In this document: positions 1 to 6,970 of the stretch, piece after piece
Numbering within the stretch: position 1 is the stretch's first letter
How the letters are laid out: each line of letters starts with the position of its first letter
Assembly (NCBI GenBank): GCA_035637455.1
Contig: DASPXE010000052.1
Span: 1-30,689 of the forward strand
DNA: 30,689 nucleotides
DNA from: 20CM-4-69-16 sp035637455
GTDB taxonomy: Bacteria > Gemmatimonadota > Gemmatimonadetes > Gemmatimonadales > GWC2-71-9
Direction: 5' to 3'
Program-made: the position numbers and the translations under genes
Notes under the pieces: generated by a model
Seen by the model: the letters and a program-made list of their open reading frames with translations, nothing else
Database searches by the model: none
What the model was told of the DNA's origin: nothing

Positions 1-746
1 CTTCCGCGAAACGTCCGTCTGGGGAGCGCGTCCACGGTGATCGTGGCCGCGGTGCCGACGCGGACCGCTGCCGCGTCTTGCTCGAAGATCGCGACGTCCA
101 CCCACAGGACTCGGGCGTCGGCGATCTGGAACAGGTTGTCCCCGGCCTTCACCGCTTGGCCTTCGATGACCATTTTCTCCGTGACTGCTCCGCTCCGCGG
201 GGCGCGCAACAACACAGTCCGCGTCACACTTCCTCTCGTCTCGAGGCTGTCGATCTGATCGGACGGGATGTCCCACAGGGCGAGACGGCGCCGGGCGCCC
301 GCTGCGAGCGTGTCGTCCTTCAGTCGCCGCGCCAACAGATACTCTTCCTGCGCACTCACGAGGTCGGGCGAATAGAGCGCGAGCAACGGCTCCCCCTGCT
401 CGACACGCTTGCCGACGTAATCCGCATACAGGCGCTCCACCCAGCCGCCAATCCGAGCGTTGACATAGACGAGGTTCGGCTCGGCGTACTTGAGCACGCC
501 CACCGCCCGGAGGGAGGACCGGACCGGCCGCTCGGTCGCCCGCGCGAACGTGATGCCGAGTCGCTGGGCTTCGGTACGGTTCACCGGCACTCCCGACGTG
601 TCAGCGCCAGCCGCCGGCGTTCCAGGCATCCCTGGCATGCCCTGCATGTCCTTCGTGCCTGCCACATCGTCGCTTCGAGCGGGCTTCCTCTGGCATCCGG
701 TCAGCGTCACGGCAGTGACGACCAGGCTCATGATGATTCGTTTCAC
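1..746 (-). CDS. CusB/HlyD-type RND efflux periplasmic adaptor (partial, C-terminus outside window)
   Basis: This is a membrane-fusion adaptor that should link an inner-membrane RND pump to the outer-membrane factor encoded just upstream. The start is a GTG at 746 that overlaps the stop of the outer-membrane factor (GTGA), with GGAG a few bases before it. The N-terminus reads as a lipoprotein signal with lipobox LTGC, so the protein is probably anchored in the periplasm. After the Cys comes a Met-rich stretch (DMQGMPGMPG), as in copper/silver CusB relatives. The barrel-sandwich/lipoyl half-motifs follow (VNARIGGWVERLY...GEPLLALYSPDL and LRAPRSGAVTEKMVIEG). About 248 codons are present with no stop before the left edge. 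The metal substrate is an inference from the Met-rich segment and overall CusB resemblance; the pump gene is not in view. Confidence 0.85.
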   Translation of the reverse strand, partial: MKRIIMSLVVTAVTLTGCQRKPARSDDVAGTKDMQGMPGMPGTPAAGADTSGVPVNRTEAQRLGITFARATERPVRSSLRAVGVLKYAEPNLVYVNARIGGWVERLYADYVGKRVEQGEPLLALYSPDLVSAQEEYLLARRLKDDTLAAGARRRLALWDIPSDQIDSLETRGSVTRTVLLRAPRSGAVTEKMVIEGQAVKAGDNLFQIADARVLWVDVAIFEQDAAAVRVGTAATITVDALPRRTFRG

Positions 747-2044
747 GGTTGCATCTCCCCTGCGGTCAACTGCCGCAGCGTGACGAGTTGAGCCTGGTAG
801 TCCGCCGCGACCGCCACCGCTTCCAGCTCGGCTCGGAATCGCGCGTCTTCGACCGAGAGCAGGGTCAAGAATTCGGCGCGACCGACCTGATAGCTCCGTA
901 GCACGGATTCGACCGTCCCTCGCGCATTGGGCAAGACGCCGTCCACGAGGAGGGCGAGGCGCTGCTGTGACGCCTGGACTCGGGCGGCGGCTTCAGTGAC
1001 CTCGCGACTGAGCTGGAGCTCGGCGTCGCGCAGCCCAGCGGCGGCGCCAGTTGAATCCGCGCGCGCGGCGTCCGCCAGCCGGTTCTGCTTGCGCCACGCC
1101 CAGATCGGCAGACGCACGCCCACGAAGGCGGAGAAGAAGTCCGGAAAGTTGAAGTTGAACGCCCGCGGTCGGTAACCGTAGCGCAGCGTCAGGGTGAAGT
1201 CGGGCCGGGCGCCGAGACGCTCGACCTGAATCGTGCGCGTGGCTGCGTCCACTGCCGCCCGGCGAGCGGCGACCCGCGGATGGGTTGCGAGCGCCAGGGC
1301 CACCAGCGAGTCGGCGGCAGGCGGGGGCGCTGCCCCGGCACGCAGCGCAGCCGGGTCGATCGAGGTGACCGGGACCGAGTCTCCGGGTGCCCGGTTCCGC
1401 AGCGCATTCACCGCAGCGAGCGCGGCGATTCGCTCGCTCTCCAAGGCGAACTCCTCGGACCGCAGGCGATCGCGGGCCAGCTTTGCCTGGAGGGGATCGC
1501 TTTGCGGCGCGGCGCCCGTCGCGTAGCGCGTCGTGCTGAGCTGGACGGCGGCGTCGAGCAGCTCCCGCTGGTGGCGCAGCGTCTCCAGCGCCGTCACCGT
1601 GTAGCCGAGGCGGTAGTAGGCCACCGCCATCGCGGTCGTCACCTCACGGCGGACAGTTCCTTCTTCCGCCCTCGCGCCGGCGGCGGCCGCGCGCATGACA
1701 CCCGAGCGCGCGCCTAACGCGCCGGGCCAGGGAATCTCCTGGCTCAGCTCCACGTCCGCCTCGGTGAAGTCGCTTTGGTTGAACTCGAAGTGCGGCAGCA
1801 CCAGGTCCATCACGCCGACCGTCAGCATCGGATCGGGCAGCGAACCGGCCGGTCGGATGCGGAGCGTGGCGGCTCGGACGGCCGCCTGCCGCTGCGCGAC
1901 CGTCGGGTTGCGCGCGAGCGCTTCAGCGACCAGCGCTTGCAAACCCGAGTCGCCGGCGACGGGCGCTGAGTCTTGCGCGTGCGCAGGACCGGCGCCCGCT
2001 ATCACGAACGCGCTCGCGGTCAGAATCAGGTGTCGGACTTGCAT
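743..2044 (-). CDS. TolC/CusC-like outer-membrane efflux protein
   Basis: This 433-aa outer-membrane factor forms the exit duct of a tripartite efflux pump. Residues 1-24 are a Sec signal ending AHA-Q. Two repeated OEP halves follow, with CusC/CzcC-type sequences such as GSLPDPMLTVGV and QEIPWPGALGAR, and long Ala/Arg/Glu-rich helices (about 100-200 and 330-420) that would form the periplasmic tunnel. The length is normal for the family. The start has a strong ribosome site (GAGGAGAGGT) directly before the ATG at 2044. Its stop overlaps the GTG start of the CusB-like adaptor, so the two are translationally coupled. A small secreted protein lies 103 bases upstream in the same direction and probably shares the transcript. 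Efflux of copper, silver or related cations is the best guess. Confidence 0.9.
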   Translation of the reverse strand: MQVRHLILTASAFVIAGAGPAHAQDSAPVAGDSGLQALVAEALARNPTVAQRQAAVRAATLRIRPAGSLPDPMLTVGVMDLVLPHFEFNQSDFTEADVELSQEIPWPGALGARSGVMRAAAAGARAEEGTVRREVTTAMAVAYYRLGYTVTALETLRHQRELLDAAVQLSTTRYATGAAPQSDPLQAKLARDRLRSEEFALESERIAALAAVNALRNRAPGDSVPVTSIDPAALRAGAAPPPAADSLVALALATHPRVAARRAAVDAATRTIQVERLGARPDFTLTLRYGYRPRAFNFNFPDFFSAFVGVRLPIWAWRKQNRLADAARADSTGAAAGLRDAELQLSREVTEAAARVQASQQRLALLVDGVLPNARGTVESVLRSYQVGRAEFLTLLSVEDARFRAELEAVAVAADYQAQLVTLRQLTAGEMQP

Positions 2045-2104
2045 ACCTCTCCTCGTGCCGTTCCAACTTGATTCGCCAAATTTCCGGCGGAACGCGCCGG
2101 AGCC

Positions 2105-2121
2105 CGCGCCTGAGAGGCGCG
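2105..2121. repeat. Short perfect hairpin between the small secreted gene and the outer-membrane factor
   Basis: CGCGCCT and AGGCGCG face each other across a three-base loop. It lies in the 103-base gap of the putative operon and no T-tract follows on the minus strand. It could be an attenuator or mRNA-stability element; the function is not shown. Confidence 0.4.
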
Positions 2122-2147
2122 TCAGGGCACACTACGTTTGGGAGAGG

Positions 2148-2486
2148 CTAGGCTTGGGGCGGCGGGGGGAGCGGCGGTTGGGGGTCAGCCGGGGCGAACG
2201 TCGAGATGCCGAAGCCGACAATGTGGGATTCTCCAGCGGAAACGGAAATTGCTGCGGCAGGTGCAACTACCGCGGTCGCCGTGATGGCGCAGAACGCTGA
2301 ATTGGCGCACGGGGTAGCGTGGGTCGTCGCAGCGACGGCTGGTCCAGACGGATGGGACGCCATCTGTTGCTCGCAGCTCGCCGGCGTGGCTCGCTGGACT
2401 TGGTCACACAGCAGCGGCAGGCCAACCGGCAACATCTGGCCGCTCAGCAGCAGCGTGGCGACTAACCTGACGAGTGAGAGTTTCAT
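2148..2486 (-). CDS. Small secreted Cys-containing protein of unknown function, head of the efflux operon
   Basis: I do not recognise a named family with confidence. The ATG at 2486 gives about 112 residues: a signal-like hydrophobic N-terminus (LVRLVATLLLSG), four Cys residues (in LLCDQ, ASCEQQ, TPCAN and AFCAI), a second Ala/Val-rich hydrophobic stretch, and a Pro-rich tail ending PPPPPQA. The size, Cys/His/Met content and position ahead of a CusC/CusB pair resemble the small accessory proteins often found at the front of copper-efflux operons (DUF2946-like), but this is analogy only. The reading frame stays open upstream to about 2765. I chose 2486 because a sigma70-type promoter ends about 14 bases before it. 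There is only a weak G-rich ribosome site. Confidence 0.6.
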   Translation of the reverse strand: MKLSLVRLVATLLLSGQMLPVGLPLLCDQVQRATPASCEQQMASHPSGPAVAATTHATPCANSAFCAITATAVVAPAAAISVSAGESHIVGFGISTFAPADPQPPLPPPPQA

Positions 2487-2500
2487 GCGCGCCCCCGAAT

Positions 2501-2529
2501 ATACTACGGGGTGCCCATGGTGGTGCCAA
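2501..2529 (-). promoter_or_regulatory. Sigma70-type promoter for the efflux operon, short leader
   Basis: On the minus strand TTGGCA (2524-2529) and TAGTAT (2501-2506) are separated by exactly 17 bases. The -10 element sits inside a CCCCG-N9-CGGGG dyad that could bind a regulator such as a MerR-family protein. The expected transcript start would leave only about 7-10 bases before the ATG at 2486. Confidence 0.5.
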
Positions 2530-2588
2530 CGCGGGCGTCGCTGCCCGTCGCGGGCAATCGCTGGCTTCGTGTAACTCGTTGAAACCAC

Positions 2589-2618
2589 AACGGCCAGCGC
2601 TGGCATGCGCTGGCCGTT
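2589..2618. repeat. Perfect 12-bp inverted repeat in the divergent intergenic region
   Basis: AACGGCCAGCGC and GCGCTGGCCGTT flank a six-base loop (TGGCAT). It lies between the minus-strand efflux operon and the plus-strand VOC gene and has no T-run on either side, so it is not an obvious terminator. It may be an operator or a structured leader. The rest of the 2487-2751 gap holds only the two promoter candidates. Confidence 0.5.
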
Positions 2619-2677
2619 CGATCCGATACTCCACCGCCTCGGCGCCCCGTAGCCCTTGCGCAGCAGGGCGTCTGGCC

Positions 2678-2705
2678 TGTCGATTTCGCGACCCCTCGTT
2701 CGACG
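2678..2705 (+). promoter_or_regulatory. ECF42-type promoter 1 (before the PhnB-like VOC gene)
   Basis: TGTCGA (2678-2683), a 17-base spacer and CGACG (2701-2705). The pattern TGTCGA/CG[A/T]C is the one reported for ECF42 sigma factors. The same element with 17-base spacing recurs at 3256 and 9480, and the spacer end CCTCGTT/CCTCGCT is also shared. The gene start is 47 bases downstream. Confidence 0.65.
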
Positions 2706-2751
2706 CAAGGATGAGGCACGCTCACACGCCACCATCAGGAGTGGGAACCCC

Positions 2752-3225
2752 ATGCAGACGATCACACCGTTTTTGTGGTTCGATACGCAAGCCGAACAAG
2801 CCGCTAAGTTCTACGTCTCCGTTTTCAAGAACTCGAGGATCGTGACGACGGCGCGTTATGGCGAAGCGGGACCCGGGCCCAAGGGCAGCGTGATGACCGT
2901 GCTGTTCGAGCTGGATGGGCAGCAATTCATCGCACTCAACGGTGGGCCCCAGTTCAAATTCACCGAGGCCATATCGCTCTCCGTGAGCTGCGAGACGCAG
3001 GAAGAAGTCGACCGATTCTGGCACCAACTCTCCGCAGGCGGAGAAGAGGGGCCGTGCGGCTGGCTGAAGGACAAGTACGGTCTGTCATGGCAGGTCAATC
3101 CAACGATCTTGGGCAAGATGCTGAGCGACCCCGACCCCAAGAAGTCGAGACGCGTCATGGAAGCGATGCTCAAGATGAAGAAGATCGACATTGCAGCGCT
3201 CAAGCAGGCATACGCGCAGCGCTGA
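2752..3225 (+). CDS. PhnB-like VOC (glyoxalase-fold) protein
   Basis: A 157-aa cytoplasmic protein of the PhnB/3-demethylubiquinone-methyltransferase-like branch of the vicinal oxygen chelate superfamily. It opens with TPFLWFDTQAEQAAKFYVSVF, the first beta-alpha-beta unit. Residues about 65-85 give FELDGQQFIALNGG, and the second half contains EEVDRFWHQLSAGGEEGPCGWLKDKYGLSWQV, the hallmark of this branch. The C-terminal KKSRRVMEAMLKMKKIDIAAL helix is also typical. The ATG at 2752 has AGGAGTG upstream. No enzymatic substrate can be read from the sequence. These proteins commonly accompany ECF sigma factors and YCII proteins, which fits the ECF42-type promoter just ahead of it. Confidence 0.88.
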   Translation: MQTITPFLWFDTQAEQAAKFYVSVFKNSRIVTTARYGEAGPGPKGSVMTVLFELDGQQFIALNGGPQFKFTEAISLSVSCETQEEVDRFWHQLSAGGEEGPCGWLKDKYGLSWQVNPTILGKMLSDPDPKKSRRVMEAMLKMKKIDIAALKQAYAQR

Positions 3226-3255
3226 GAATTGGGTGGCATGACCCCGCGCGGGGCG

Positions 3256-3283
3256 TGTCGATTCCGGGGCCCCTCGCTCGACG
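3256..3283 (+). promoter_or_regulatory. ECF42-type promoter 2 (before the first YCII gene)
   Basis: TGTCGA (3256-3261), a 17-base spacer and CGACG (3279-3283), nearly the same as the elements at 2678 and 9480. It lies in the 117-base gap before the YCII gene, whose ATG is 60 bases downstream. Confidence 0.65.
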
Positions 3284-3342
3284 CTTCAATGGAGCCGGGA
3301 TGGACCTGGCGCCGAACCCGCAACCAGAAGGAGCCCGGGACG

Positions 3343-3729
3343 ATGCGCTTCATGATGCTGGTGATCCCGAAAGGGTACGAGAAGGCGGGGGCGGACTTCG
3401 CGCCTCCGGCCGAGCTCGTCGCCAAGATGACGAAGTACAATGACTCCCTCACCAAGGCCGGCGTCCTGCTCGGGCTCGACGGGCTGCGCCCGCCCGCGAC
3501 GGGCGCCCGGGTGCGCTTCTCCGGCGGCAAGCCCACGGTGACCGACGGGCCGTTCACCGAGGCGAAGGAGGTGCTCGGCGGCTACTGGATGATCCAGGTG
3601 AAGTCCCGGGCCGAAGCGATCGAATGGGCGAAGCGCGCGCCCATGCTGGACGGCGACATTATCGAAGTGCGCCAGGTGCAGGAGATCTCGGACTTTCCAC
3701 CCGACGTTCAGAAGGCTGCGGGGAGGTAA
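3343..3729 (+). CDS. YCII/DGPF-domain protein 1
   Basis: A 128-aa YCII-related (DGPF) protein, a ferredoxin-like dimeric fold of unknown enzymatic role. The diagnostic TDGPFTEAKEVLGGYWMI stretch holds the DGPF motif at residues 68-71. MRFMMLV at the front and the GDIIEVRQV strand near the end are also typical. The ATG at 3343 follows GAAGGAG. DGPF genes are the characteristic targets and neighbours of ECF42 sigma factors, and an ECF42-type promoter sits 60 bases upstream. A second DGPF gene lies at 5479. Confidence 0.9.
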   Translation: MRFMMLVIPKGYEKAGADFAPPAELVAKMTKYNDSLTKAGVLLGLDGLRPPATGARVRFSGGKPTVTDGPFTEAKEVLGGYWMIQVKSRAEAIEWAKRAPMLDGDIIEVRQVQEISDFPPDVQKAAGR

Positions 3730-3804
3730 GCCACGCCTGCCTGCGACTGCACCATCAGCACTGGCCGACGTGGGAAGGGGAGTGCGAGATTCATCAACTA
3801 GTAT

Positions 3805-3821
3805 TTCCTCGCACCGAGGAA
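3805..3821. repeat. Short hairpin in the leader of the BNR gene
   Basis: TTCCTCG and CGAGGAA with a CAC loop, in the 144-base gap between the YCII gene and the BNR gene. It is followed by TAGATT, which could be a -10 element; no ECF42-type motif is present in this gap. Confidence 0.35.
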
Positions 3822-3873
3822 TGCGTAGATTGTCCGCCGTCATTCGTTGGGCACGTCATGAAAGGAGTCAGTC

Positions 3874-5052
3874 ATGAGCGGTGTACGGGTGCTGGTGGGT
3901 ACCCGCAAGGGTGCGTTCATCCTGGCAGGGGACGGCAAGCGCAAGCAGTGGAACGTGAGCGGCCCGCACTTCGCGGGCTGGGAGATTTATCACATGAAGG
4001 GATCGCCCGCCGATCCGAATCGGCTGTACGCGTCACAGACGAGCGGGTGGTTCGGACAGATCATCCAACGCTCCTGCGACGGTGGCAAGACGTGGGAGAC
4101 GCCGGGAGGTGTGTTGGAAAAGACCCCGGAAGGCTTCCCCAAAGGCGAGAGCAACAAGTTCGTCTACGACGCGTCCCCGGAGACCGGCAAGCCCCTCACC
4201 ACGCACCAGTGGTACGACGGCACACAGCACCCGTGGGAGTTCAAGCGCGTCTGGCATCTCGAGCCGTCGCTGACCGATCCGGATGCGGTCTACGCCGGCG
4301 TGGAAGACGCGGCGCTGTTTCGCTCGAGCGACGGCGGCAAGACGTGGCAGGAGCTCGCCGGGCTGCGCGGTCACGGTACGGGGCCCAAGTGGCAGCCGGG
4401 CGCCGGCGGCATGTGCCTCCACACCATCCTGCTCGATCCCGCCAACCCGCGCCGGATGTACGTCGCCATCTCTGCCGCGGGCGCGTTCCGCACCGACGAC
4501 GGCGGCAAGACGTGGAAGCCGATCAACCGCGGCCTGCACTCGCAGTACATCCCCGATCCGAACGCCGAGGTCGGCCACTGCGTGCACCGGATCGCGCTGC
4601 ACCGTTCGCGGCCCAACGTGCTGTTCATGCAGAAGCACTGGGACGTCCTGCGCTCGGACGACGCCGGCGACTCGTGGCGTGAGGTCAGTGGGAATCTGCC
4701 CACCGACTTCGGGTTCGTGGTCGACGTGCACGCCCACGAGCCGGAGACCATCTACGTCGTCCCCATCAAGAGCGACTCCGAGCATTACGTGGCCGACGGG
4801 AAGCTGCGGGTGTACCGCAGCCGCTCCGGCGGCACGGAGTGGGAGGCGCTCACGCAGGGGCTGCCGCAGCGCGACTGCTACGTGAACGTGCTGCGCGACG
4901 CCATGGCCGTCGACTCGCTCGAGCCGTGCGGGGTGTATTTCGGCACGTCGGGCGGGCAGGTGTACGCATCGGCCGATGCCGGCGACAGCTGGGCGCCCAT
5001 CGTCCGCGACCTTCCCGCCGTACTGTCGGTCGAGGTCCAGACGCTGCCATGA
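3874..5052 (+). CDS. BNR/Asp-box repeat beta-propeller protein (sialidase/sortilin-like fold)
   Basis: A 392-aa protein with five clear Asp-box turns: SCDGGKTW (67-74), SSDGGKTW (151-158), TDDGGKTW (207-214), SDDAGDSW (261-268) and SADAGDSW near residue 365. This indicates a beta-propeller of the BNR/VPS10-like type. No signal peptide is visible (it begins MSGVRVLVGTRKGAF), so it is probably cytoplasmic. Annotation pipelines often call such proteins exo-alpha-sialidase or glycosyl hydrolase, but no sialidase arginine triad or catalytic Tyr/Glu set is evident, so enzymatic activity is not supported. GGAG lies before the ATG. Its stop overlaps the start of a MoaD/ThiS-like gene (ATGA), a coupling that suggests the two proteins act together. 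Confidence 0.88.
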   Translation: MSGVRVLVGTRKGAFILAGDGKRKQWNVSGPHFAGWEIYHMKGSPADPNRLYASQTSGWFGQIIQRSCDGGKTWETPGGVLEKTPEGFPKGESNKFVYDASPETGKPLTTHQWYDGTQHPWEFKRVWHLEPSLTDPDAVYAGVEDAALFRSSDGGKTWQELAGLRGHGTGPKWQPGAGGMCLHTILLDPANPRRMYVAISAAGAFRTDDGGKTWKPINRGLHSQYIPDPNAEVGHCVHRIALHRSRPNVLFMQKHWDVLRSDDAGDSWREVSGNLPTDFGFVVDVHAHEPETIYVVPIKSDSEHYVADGKLRVYRSRSGGTEWEALTQGLPQRDCYVNVLRDAMAVDSLEPCGVYFGTSGGQVYASADAGDSWAPIVRDLPAVLSVEVQTLP

Positions 5053-5345
5053 TCCGCGTCGTGCTCCCTCCGCACCTGCGAACGCTGGCGCAGGTCAAAG
5101 GCGAGGTGCAGCTCGACGTCCCGGGACAGGTCACGCGGACGTCGGTGCTCGATGCGCTCGAGGCGCGCTATCCCATGCTACGGGGGACCATTCGGGACCA
5201 CGGCACCGCGCAGCGACGGCCGTTCCTGCGATTCTTTGCATGCGAGCGGGACCTGACCCACGACCCGCCTGATGCCCCGCTCCCCGACGCGGTCGCGGCG
5301 GGGGCGGAGCCCTTCCTCGTGATTGGGGCGATCGCAGGAGGGTAG
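5049..5345 (+). CDS. MoaD/ThiS-like beta-grasp protein with C-terminal Gly-Gly
   Basis: A 98-aa protein beginning MIRVVLPPHLRTL, with the beta-grasp signature LDVPGQVTRTSVLDALEARYPMLRG and a C-terminus of FLVIGAIAGG. The terminal GG is the feature needed for adenylation/thiocarboxylation in ThiS, MoaD and related sulfur carriers. No molybdopterin, thiamine, E1-like or JAMM gene occurs in the window, so its activating partner is unknown. It overlaps the BNR gene by four bases, which makes the BNR protein its most likely partner. It may be a sulfur carrier or a protein modifier; neither is proven. Confidence 0.8.
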   Translation: MIRVVLPPHLRTLAQVKGEVQLDVPGQVTRTSVLDALEARYPMLRGTIRDHGTAQRRPFLRFFACERDLTHDPPDAPLPDAVAAGAEPFLVIGAIAGG

Positions 5346-5346
5346 T

Positions 5347-5436
5347 CCTCACCCCCTATGCCCCCTCTCGGTTCCGGAGAGGGGGGACCTATGGCGTTCC
5401 CCCTCTCCCGAAGGGAGAGGGGGACAGGGGGTGAGG
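5347..5436. repeat. Composite palindromic repeat after the BNR-MoaD pair
   Basis: Outer arms CCTCACCCCCT (5347-5357) and AGGGGGTGAGG (5426-5436) enclose two smaller hairpins built from CCCCCTCTC/GAGAGGGGG. It fills most of the 133-base gap before the second YCII gene. It could end the BNR-MoaD transcript or be a dispersed REP-like element. No T-tract follows. Confidence 0.6.
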
Positions 5437-5478
5437 ACCCTTCGGAGAAGGACCTAAACAGGGTATGGAGGCACATTC

Positions 5479-5838
5479 GTGAGATACATGCTGTTGATCT
5501 ACCTGGACGAGCAGGCCCTGAGTGAGAGCGAGCGGGAGCAATGCTACCGCGACTCTACGCAGCTGGCCCACCAGCTCGACGTCGCGGGCCAGTATGTCGC
5601 CGCGGCCCCGCTCCAGCCCACCGCGACGGCGACCAGCGTCCGGGTCCGGGGGGGCAAGCGTGTGGTGACCGACGGCCCGTTCGCGGAGACCAAGGAGCAG
5701 CTGGGCGGCTACTTCCTGATCGATGCGAGCGATCGCGACGAGGCGATCGCCATCGCCGCGCGCATTCCCATGGCCCATCGCGGCACGATCGAGGTCCGGC
5801 CGGTCATCCCCATAGCGGATCTGCCAGAGGTGCGATGA
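5479..5838 (+). CDS. YCII/DGPF-domain protein 2
   Basis: A 119-aa paralogue of the YCII protein at 3343, with DGPF at residues 65-68 in VVTDGPFAETKEQLGGYFLID and the same closing GTIEVRPV strand. The start is a GTG at 5479 preceded by GGAGG with seven bases of spacing. The 3' end overlaps the hydrolase start (ATGA). It heads a tightly coupled run: YCII, hydrolase, DUF1801, ECF42 sigma factor, VOC. That is the classic ECF42/DGPF arrangement, in which the sigma factor activates DGPF genes. I find no TGTCGA-type element directly upstream, so its promoter is unclear. Confidence 0.9.
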   Translation: MRYMLLIYLDEQALSESEREQCYRDSTQLAHQLDVAGQYVAAAPLQPTATATSVRVRGGKRVVTDGPFAETKEQLGGYFLIDASDRDEAIAIAARIPMAHRGTIEVRPVIPIADLPEVR

Positions 5839-6620
5839 AACTGGTACGCTCGCGCGACGGGACCTCGATCGCCTACGATCAGCTGGGCGCGGGACCGCCG
5901 GTCATCCTGGTCGACGGCGCGTTCTGCAGTCGGTCGTTCGGGCCGATGCCGAAGCTGGCGCCGCACCTGGCGCGGGACTTCACAGTACTCATGTACGATC
6001 GCCGTGGTCGCGGCGACAGTGGCGACACGGCGCCGTACGCGGTCGAGCGCGAGGTCGAGGATCTCGACGCCTTGATTCGCCAAGCGGGGGGATCGGCATG
6101 CCTGTTTGCGATGTCCTCGGGCGCGGTCCTCGCCCTCCACGCGGCGGCGAACGGCCTCAGCATCAGGAAGTTCGCGTTGTACGAGCCACCGTTCATGGTC
6201 GGGACCCCTGCGCATCTGCCTCCCGCGGACCACCAGGCGCAGCTCGTTCGGCTCATCGCGGAGGGCCGCCGTGGCGATGCGGTCAGATACTACATGAAAG
6301 ACATCATCGGCATGCCCGGCCTGCTCGTAGCGGTGTTCCGCTTCTTGCCGATGTGGTCCAAGCTCAAGGCGGTGGCCCCTTCACTCCCCTATGACTCGGC
6401 GATCATGGGAGACTTCTCGTTACCGGCCAAGCGGGCCGCCTCACTCGCGCTGCCGGCGCTCGTGATCTGTGGCGACAAGAGCATGCCGGTGCTGCGCGAG
6501 GCGGCCCAGCGGCTCTCGGAAGTCATCCCAGGCGCGCAACTCCGCAGGCTGCCGGGTCAGACGCATAACGTAGCAGCGGCGGCGCTCGCCCCCGTACTGA
6601 AGGAGTTCTTCGTCCCATGA
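5835..6620 (+). CDS. Alpha/beta-hydrolase
   Basis: A 261-aa alpha/beta-hydrolase-fold enzyme with no signal peptide. The nucleophile elbow is AMSSG with Ser94. The acid is probably Asp214 in VICGDKSMPV, and the His is His244 in PGQTHNV, giving a complete triad. The YDRRGRGDSGD strand-turn (about 54-64) is typical of the family. The cap region around residues 115-190 is moderate in size. The start overlaps the YCII stop and the stop overlaps the DUF1801 start, so it is within the ECF42 operon. The substrate is unknown; hydrolases with this arrangement often sit beside ECF sigma genes in actinobacteria and soil bacteria. Confidence 0.9.
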   Translation: MKLVRSRDGTSIAYDQLGAGPPVILVDGAFCSRSFGPMPKLAPHLARDFTVLMYDRRGRGDSGDTAPYAVEREVEDLDALIRQAGGSACLFAMSSGAVLALHAAANGLSIRKFALYEPPFMVGTPAHLPPADHQAQLVRLIAEGRRGDAVRYYMKDIIGMPGLLVAVFRFLPMWSKLKAVAPSLPYDSAIMGDFSLPAKRAASLALPALVICGDKSMPVLREAAQRLSEVIPGAQLRRLPGQTHNVAAAALAPVLKEFFVP

Positions 6621-6970
6621 AGAAATTCGCCTCGGTGGCCGCGTACCTCAGGGCGGTCCCGCCCGCCCCGCGAGCCGCTCTCCAGAAGCTGCGCAACACG
6701 ATCAAGGCCGCCGCGCCCGAGGCGACCGAGGTCATCAGCTACGGAATGCCGTGTTTCAAGTACCACGGAACCCTGCTGTGCTTCGCCGCGTTCAAGGATC
6801 ACTGCAGTCTCTTCATGAGCACCTACCTCACGAAGACGCTCAAGCAGGAGCTCGCATCGTACCAGACCGCCAAAGGCACCATCCGCTTCACCGTCGACAA
6901 GCCCCTCCCCGCGGCGCTGGTACGGAAGCTCGTCAGGGCGCGGATCGCGCAGAACGAGGCCAAGCGATGA
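6617..6970 (+). CDS. DUF1801 (YdhG-like) protein
   Basis: A 117-aa member of the DUF1801/YdhG family, small cytoplasmic proteins of unknown function. Diagnostic segments are FASVAAYLRAVPP, LQKLRNTIKAAAPEATEVISYGMPCFKY, the LLCFAAFKDHCSLF strand and the terminal KGTIRFTVDKPLPAALVRKLVRARIAQN. It overlaps its neighbours by four bases at both ends (ATGA), so it is made from the same message as the hydrolase and the sigma factor. The length is normal for the family. Confidence 0.9.
   Translation: MKKFASVAAYLRAVPPAPRAALQKLRNTIKAAAPEATEVISYGMPCFKYHGTLLCFAAFKDHCSLFMSTYLTKTLKQELASYQTAKGTIRFTVDKPLPAALVRKLVRARIAQNEAKR

Noticed and set aside
2611..2632. Possible tRNA remnant (GTTCGATCC, T-loop like)
   Set aside because: The flanking bases do not pair as a T stem and no acceptor or anticodon arm can be drawn.
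3730..3873. Fourth ECF42-type promoter before the BNR gene
   Set aside because: A TGTCCG is present but lacks the A, and no CGAC follows at 17 bases.
3874..5052. Calling the BNR protein a sialidase
   Set aside because: Asp-box turns alone show a propeller; no catalytic arginine triad or export signal was found.
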